The notes below the pieces were generated by a model, which saw only the letters and a list, made by a program, of their open reading frames with translations, did not search any database and had not been told where the DNA came from. A stretch of 7,490 bases of DNA from assembly GCA_021827885.1 (NCBI GenBank), contig JAKAUD010000093.1:1-7490 (forward strand). Reading direction: 5' to 3'. This stretch comes from Thermoplasmata archaeon (lineage in GTDB: Archaea > Thermoplasmatota > Thermoplasmata > Thermoplasmatales > Thermoplasmataceae). Made by a program: the position numbers and the translations under genes. Positions 5,391 through 7,490 of the stretch are shown here, one piece after another; within the stretch, counting starts at the first letter, position 1; the number at the start of each line of letters is the position of its first letter.

Positions 5391-7382
5391 ATGATTCCGA
5401 AAAAGAAAATAATAGGAATTCTCCTAGCTTGCGCAATGCTGGGTGTTGTTATACCTGCTCTTTCTGGTAATTCCGGCGCCCAGAGTGCAATACCCCAGCT
5501 TAATGCGGTATATAAAGGGTGGAATGGATATGATGGAAATGGTGTAGTATATATGGCACAGCAACAAAATGTTTTTCTTGACAATCTTTCCAGCATGTAT
5601 AGTAGTGTTTCCCCAGAATCGTGCCAATATGGGGAAAATTCTAATCAGGTCGTCAGTAGTTCTATGCAGACAATTCTATCACCAACGAACCCTTCCAAAG
5701 CATTTAATACTCTGACAAGCAGTTACCAAAATTATTTCCTTGATTCTTCGTCTCTTCATCTCGAATGCCCAATTATTGGCATTCACCTGAACATTGTAAA
5801 CATTGGTTCTGATAGGTATCTCTATTGCCGAGACCCTGCAGACTATAAACTGGTTTCAAATATGCGTGATTATGTAACCACATCTGGGTTATCATCCAAT
5901 GTTAGTTACCTGAGTTCCAGTTATGAAAGTCATTTCAATAACGGAGTAAATCTTTCAAACAACGCAAATTGCATTTCGCTCGATACACAGGCCGCCTCTC
6001 AAGTTGCATACTATGGTCTTTCATTAGTGCCAGTTATAGGGCAAATATACTCTACAGGAGAACTCGCATCTGAGTTAGCTAAAGATTTTGGTCCAGCTCA
6101 GCACGCAAGTCAACAATGTACAATAAGCACTTCCGGAACTATCTACCAGAATTTGCAAATCATAAATGGCACAATTAATGGTAATGTTGGGCAAAACAAT
6201 TATGTTTCAGTAACGCAGGCATATATTCAGATACCTTTAGTTTCATATGCAAGCAGTAGTAATGCATTCATCACCTTTGGAGCAAAATCATTAATCACCA
6301 CGGGTGGTGGCCAATGCTGTAAAATAGGTGCAAGTTCATCCCAAACTATATATCTAAAACCTGCAGTTTCAATCTGCGGGTATGTCTACAATGACGGAAA
6401 TCAATATCAAAACCAGAATGTTTGCCTTATACAAACATACAATGGGGTTAGCACTGGATTCCAGTTGAAGACAAATAATTCTGGCATTTGGCACTTTTTC
6501 GCACAACCCGGTGCTACATACAAACTGGCTGGAGGCTCAAACCCATCATGGGGGTATTCTTGTTGTAACATACCAAGCGGTGACACATCAGTGGCTAACA
6601 GTGGAAATAGTGTTATGATCCCAAATGGCGGCTCGCATTTTAACCTAAACGAAGTTAATCTGCAAGGAACCGTTTATGCCAACGGTAATCCGGTTCAAAG
6701 CGCAGGTGTAGAAGTTCTGATAAATTCTACGAGTCAATCCACATCCACAAATTCAAATGGACAATTCAATATGCTCGTACCTTTTAATTCTTGGGTAAAT
6801 GTTAGTATATCTGCCGGAAGTTATTCATATACGGTTCAATCTGCGGATGTTGGGTCGGGAACTTCATTCACGATGACATTCTCATATAATACATCATCCT
6901 TATCCGGCGGTGGCGGTGGAGGTGGTGGAGGTGGTTGCGTATTATACGGAACAAACATCACACTAGCAAACGGATTAACCACACAGGTTCAGAATCTGTA
7001 CAAAGGGGAAAAGATACTATCATACAACACACATACACATAAACTCTTCAAGGACAAGGTAAAACAAATCATTATCACGAGGAATGTAACATCTGTAATA
7101 AAAATAGACAATTTCATCTCACTGTCAGGGCCAAATGTGCAACCGGTATATGTGAAGACGATACATGGAAGAAATGAATGGATATTCCTAGGACAGATAA
7201 CAAAAGGAATGAGTCTCTACAACCCCCAGAACAACACATGGGTAAAGGTAACAAACATTACCATAGTCATTGGGCACTTTACCGTGTATGAAGTAGTAGG
7301 ATCAAAAGAATTCTGGGCACAAGGACACAGGAGATCAGATTACATTGCCAATGGAATATTGGTGGACAGGAAGCTGTATTGA
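5391..7382 (+). CDS. Secreted Cys-rich protein with two CarboxypepD-reg-like domains and a C-terminal Hint (hedgehog/intein) domain
   Basis: The product has 663 residues. A Sec signal peptide (MIPKKK, hydrophobic core 7-24, likely cleavage near residues 30-33) fixes the start at 5391; an in-frame ATG at 5346 would put the TATA box and G tract inside the coding region and bury the signal peptide. Residues about 35-320 are not recognised: Ser/Asn-rich, with a hydrophobic stretch GLSLVPVIGQIY (209-220). Two beta-sandwich repeats follow: ICGYVYNDGNQYQNQNVCL...NNSGIWHF (about 325-378) and LQGTVYANGNPVQSAGVEV...SNGQFNM (about 424-480). Gly506-515 link to the Hint domain (516-663), which begins CVLYGTNITLANG, has YKGEKILSYN, and ends VYEVV...YIANGILVDRKLY. 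Cys516 is the expected nucleophile. The usual block-B His is Gln584, and the terminal His-Asn is Asp-Arg. Eleven Cys before the Hint domain and about a dozen N-x-S/T sequons suggest a disulfide-bonded glycoprotein. Known Hint domains cut, or transfer, the preceding protein; doing so here is inference. No C-terminal membrane anchor is present. Confidence 0.9.
   Translation: MIPKKKIIGILLACAMLGVVIPALSGNSGAQSAIPQLNAVYKGWNGYDGNGVVYMAQQQNVFLDNLSSMYSSVSPESCQYGENSNQVVSSSMQTILSPTNPSKAFNTLTSSYQNYFLDSSSLHLECPIIGIHLNIVNIGSDRYLYCRDPADYKLVSNMRDYVTTSGLSSNVSYLSSSYESHFNNGVNLSNNANCISLDTQAASQVAYYGLSLVPVIGQIYSTGELASELAKDFGPAQHASQQCTISTSGTIYQNLQIINGTINGNVGQNNYVSVTQAYIQIPLVSYASSSNAFITFGAKSLITTGGGQCCKIGASSSQTIYLKPAVSICGYVYNDGNQYQNQNVCLIQTYNGVSTGFQLKTNNSGIWHFFAQPGATYKLAGGSNPSWGYSCCNIPSGDTSVANSGNSVMIPNGGSHFNLNEVNLQGTVYANGNPVQSAGVEVLINSTSQSTSTNSNGQFNMLVPFNSWVNVSISAGSYSYTVQSADVGSGTSFTMTFSYNTSSLSGGGGGGGGGGCVLYGTNITLANGLTTQVQNLYKGEKILSYNTHTHKLFKDKVKQIIITRNVTSVIKIDNFISLSGPNVQPVYVKTIHGRNEWIFLGQITKGMSLYNPQNNTWVKVTNITIVIGHFTVYEVVGSKEFWAQGHRRSDYIANGILVDRKLY
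6906..6935 (+). repeat. GGN codon repeat encoding a ten-glycine linker
   Basis: Ten consecutive Gly codons stand directly before the Hint Cys codon at 6936. They contain short perfect tandem units: GGCGGT twice (6906-6917) and GGTGGAGGT twice (6915-6932, overlapping the first pair by one codon). Loss or gain of units would change linker length without shifting frame. The linker likely gives the Hint domain a flexible, accessible N-terminal scissile bond. Confidence 0.85.
6936..7379 (+). other. Hint (hog/intein-type) autoprocessing domain, coding segment
   Basis: These 148 residues fit the normal size of a Hint domain without homing endonuclease. Visible blocks are the N-terminal Cys with G-T-x-I-x-L-A-N-G (516-527), the KGEKILSYN strand (538-546), the degenerate block B around SLSGPNVQPVYV (577-588), WIFLGQITKGMSLYNP (597-612, matching the usual W...L..GD..l pattern), and a C-terminal VYEVV...YIANGILV (633-658). 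It ends five residues after ILV, so there is no C-extein. It is therefore more like a hedgehog Hog or bacterial-intein-like domain than a splicing intein. Confidence 0.82.
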
Positions 7383-7423
7383 TGAAAGCATATCATTCAT
7401 TAAGGAAACATAACACAACACAC

Positions 7424-7439
7424 AACAAAAATCTTTAAA
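7424..7439 (+). promoter_or_regulatory. Possible promoter of a gene starting at the right edge
   Basis: ACAAAAATC followed by TTTAAA (7434-7439) looks like a BRE/TATA pair. Its centre is 27-28 bases before a TTG at 7464 that opens a frame to the window end (MNTRKAKTK if TTG initiates). This is the same spacing as for the gene starting at 5391. With only nine codons visible, the downstream gene is a guess. The rest of 7383-7490 is A/C-rich, without other features. Confidence 0.25.
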
Positions 7440-7490
7440 CAACTATTATTATTTCCAGATAATTTGAACACGCGGAAAGCAAAAACAAAA

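Noticed and set aside
6936..7382. A complete splicing intein
   Set aside because: There is no C-extein, no terminal His-Asn and no homing endonuclease; the gene ends directly after the Hint fold.

Overview
The window looks archaeal, most likely from a wall-less, acid-loving relative of Thermoplasma, Ferroplasma or Cuniculiplasma (order Thermoplasmatales). The clues are AT-rich TATA-type promoter boxes about 25-30 bases before start codons, little sign of Shine-Dalgarno sites, moderate GC content, an archaeal-type pyruvate phosphate dikinase, an IS605-type TnpB, and a secreted protein rich in Asn, Ser, Gly and Cys with many N-glycosylation sequons. The lineage is an inference from style, not from a marker gene.

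Layout. Bases 2-772 (+) hold the C-terminal two thirds of a TnpB RNA-guided nuclease, cut by the window edge. A 22-base hairpin covers its stop codon. It converges, 36 bases apart, on an MFS drug-type exporter (2299-809, -). That gene lies 36 bases downstream of, and on the same strand as, ppdK (5014-2336, -), so the two may share a transcript. Bases 5015-5390 are a divergent regulatory region. It contains a TATA box for ppdK, a perfect 19-bp palindrome about 45 bp from a promoter-like box on each side, and a second rightward TATA box followed by a run of eleven G. From 5391 to 7382 (+) runs a secreted protein of 663 residues: signal peptide, Cys-rich region, two carboxypeptidase-regulatory-like beta-sandwich domains, a ten-glycine linker, and a C-terminal Hint (hedgehog/intein-type) autoprocessing domain. 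The last 108 bases may carry the promoter of a further gene.

The core genes are ordinary: PPDK interconverts pyruvate and PEP, and the MFS protein exports an unknown compound. The notable part is the right third. There, a surface-type protein with hedgehog-like architecture appears to sit behind a homopolymeric G tract placed exactly between TATA box and start codon. That position would make its expression switchable by slipped-strand changes in tract length. The Hint domain keeps its N-terminal Cys but lacks the usual block-B His and the C-terminal His-Asn, so it probably cleaves or transfers the N-terminal part rather than splicing. The TnpB carries the rearranged RuvC-II active site known from Fanzor-related TnpBs.
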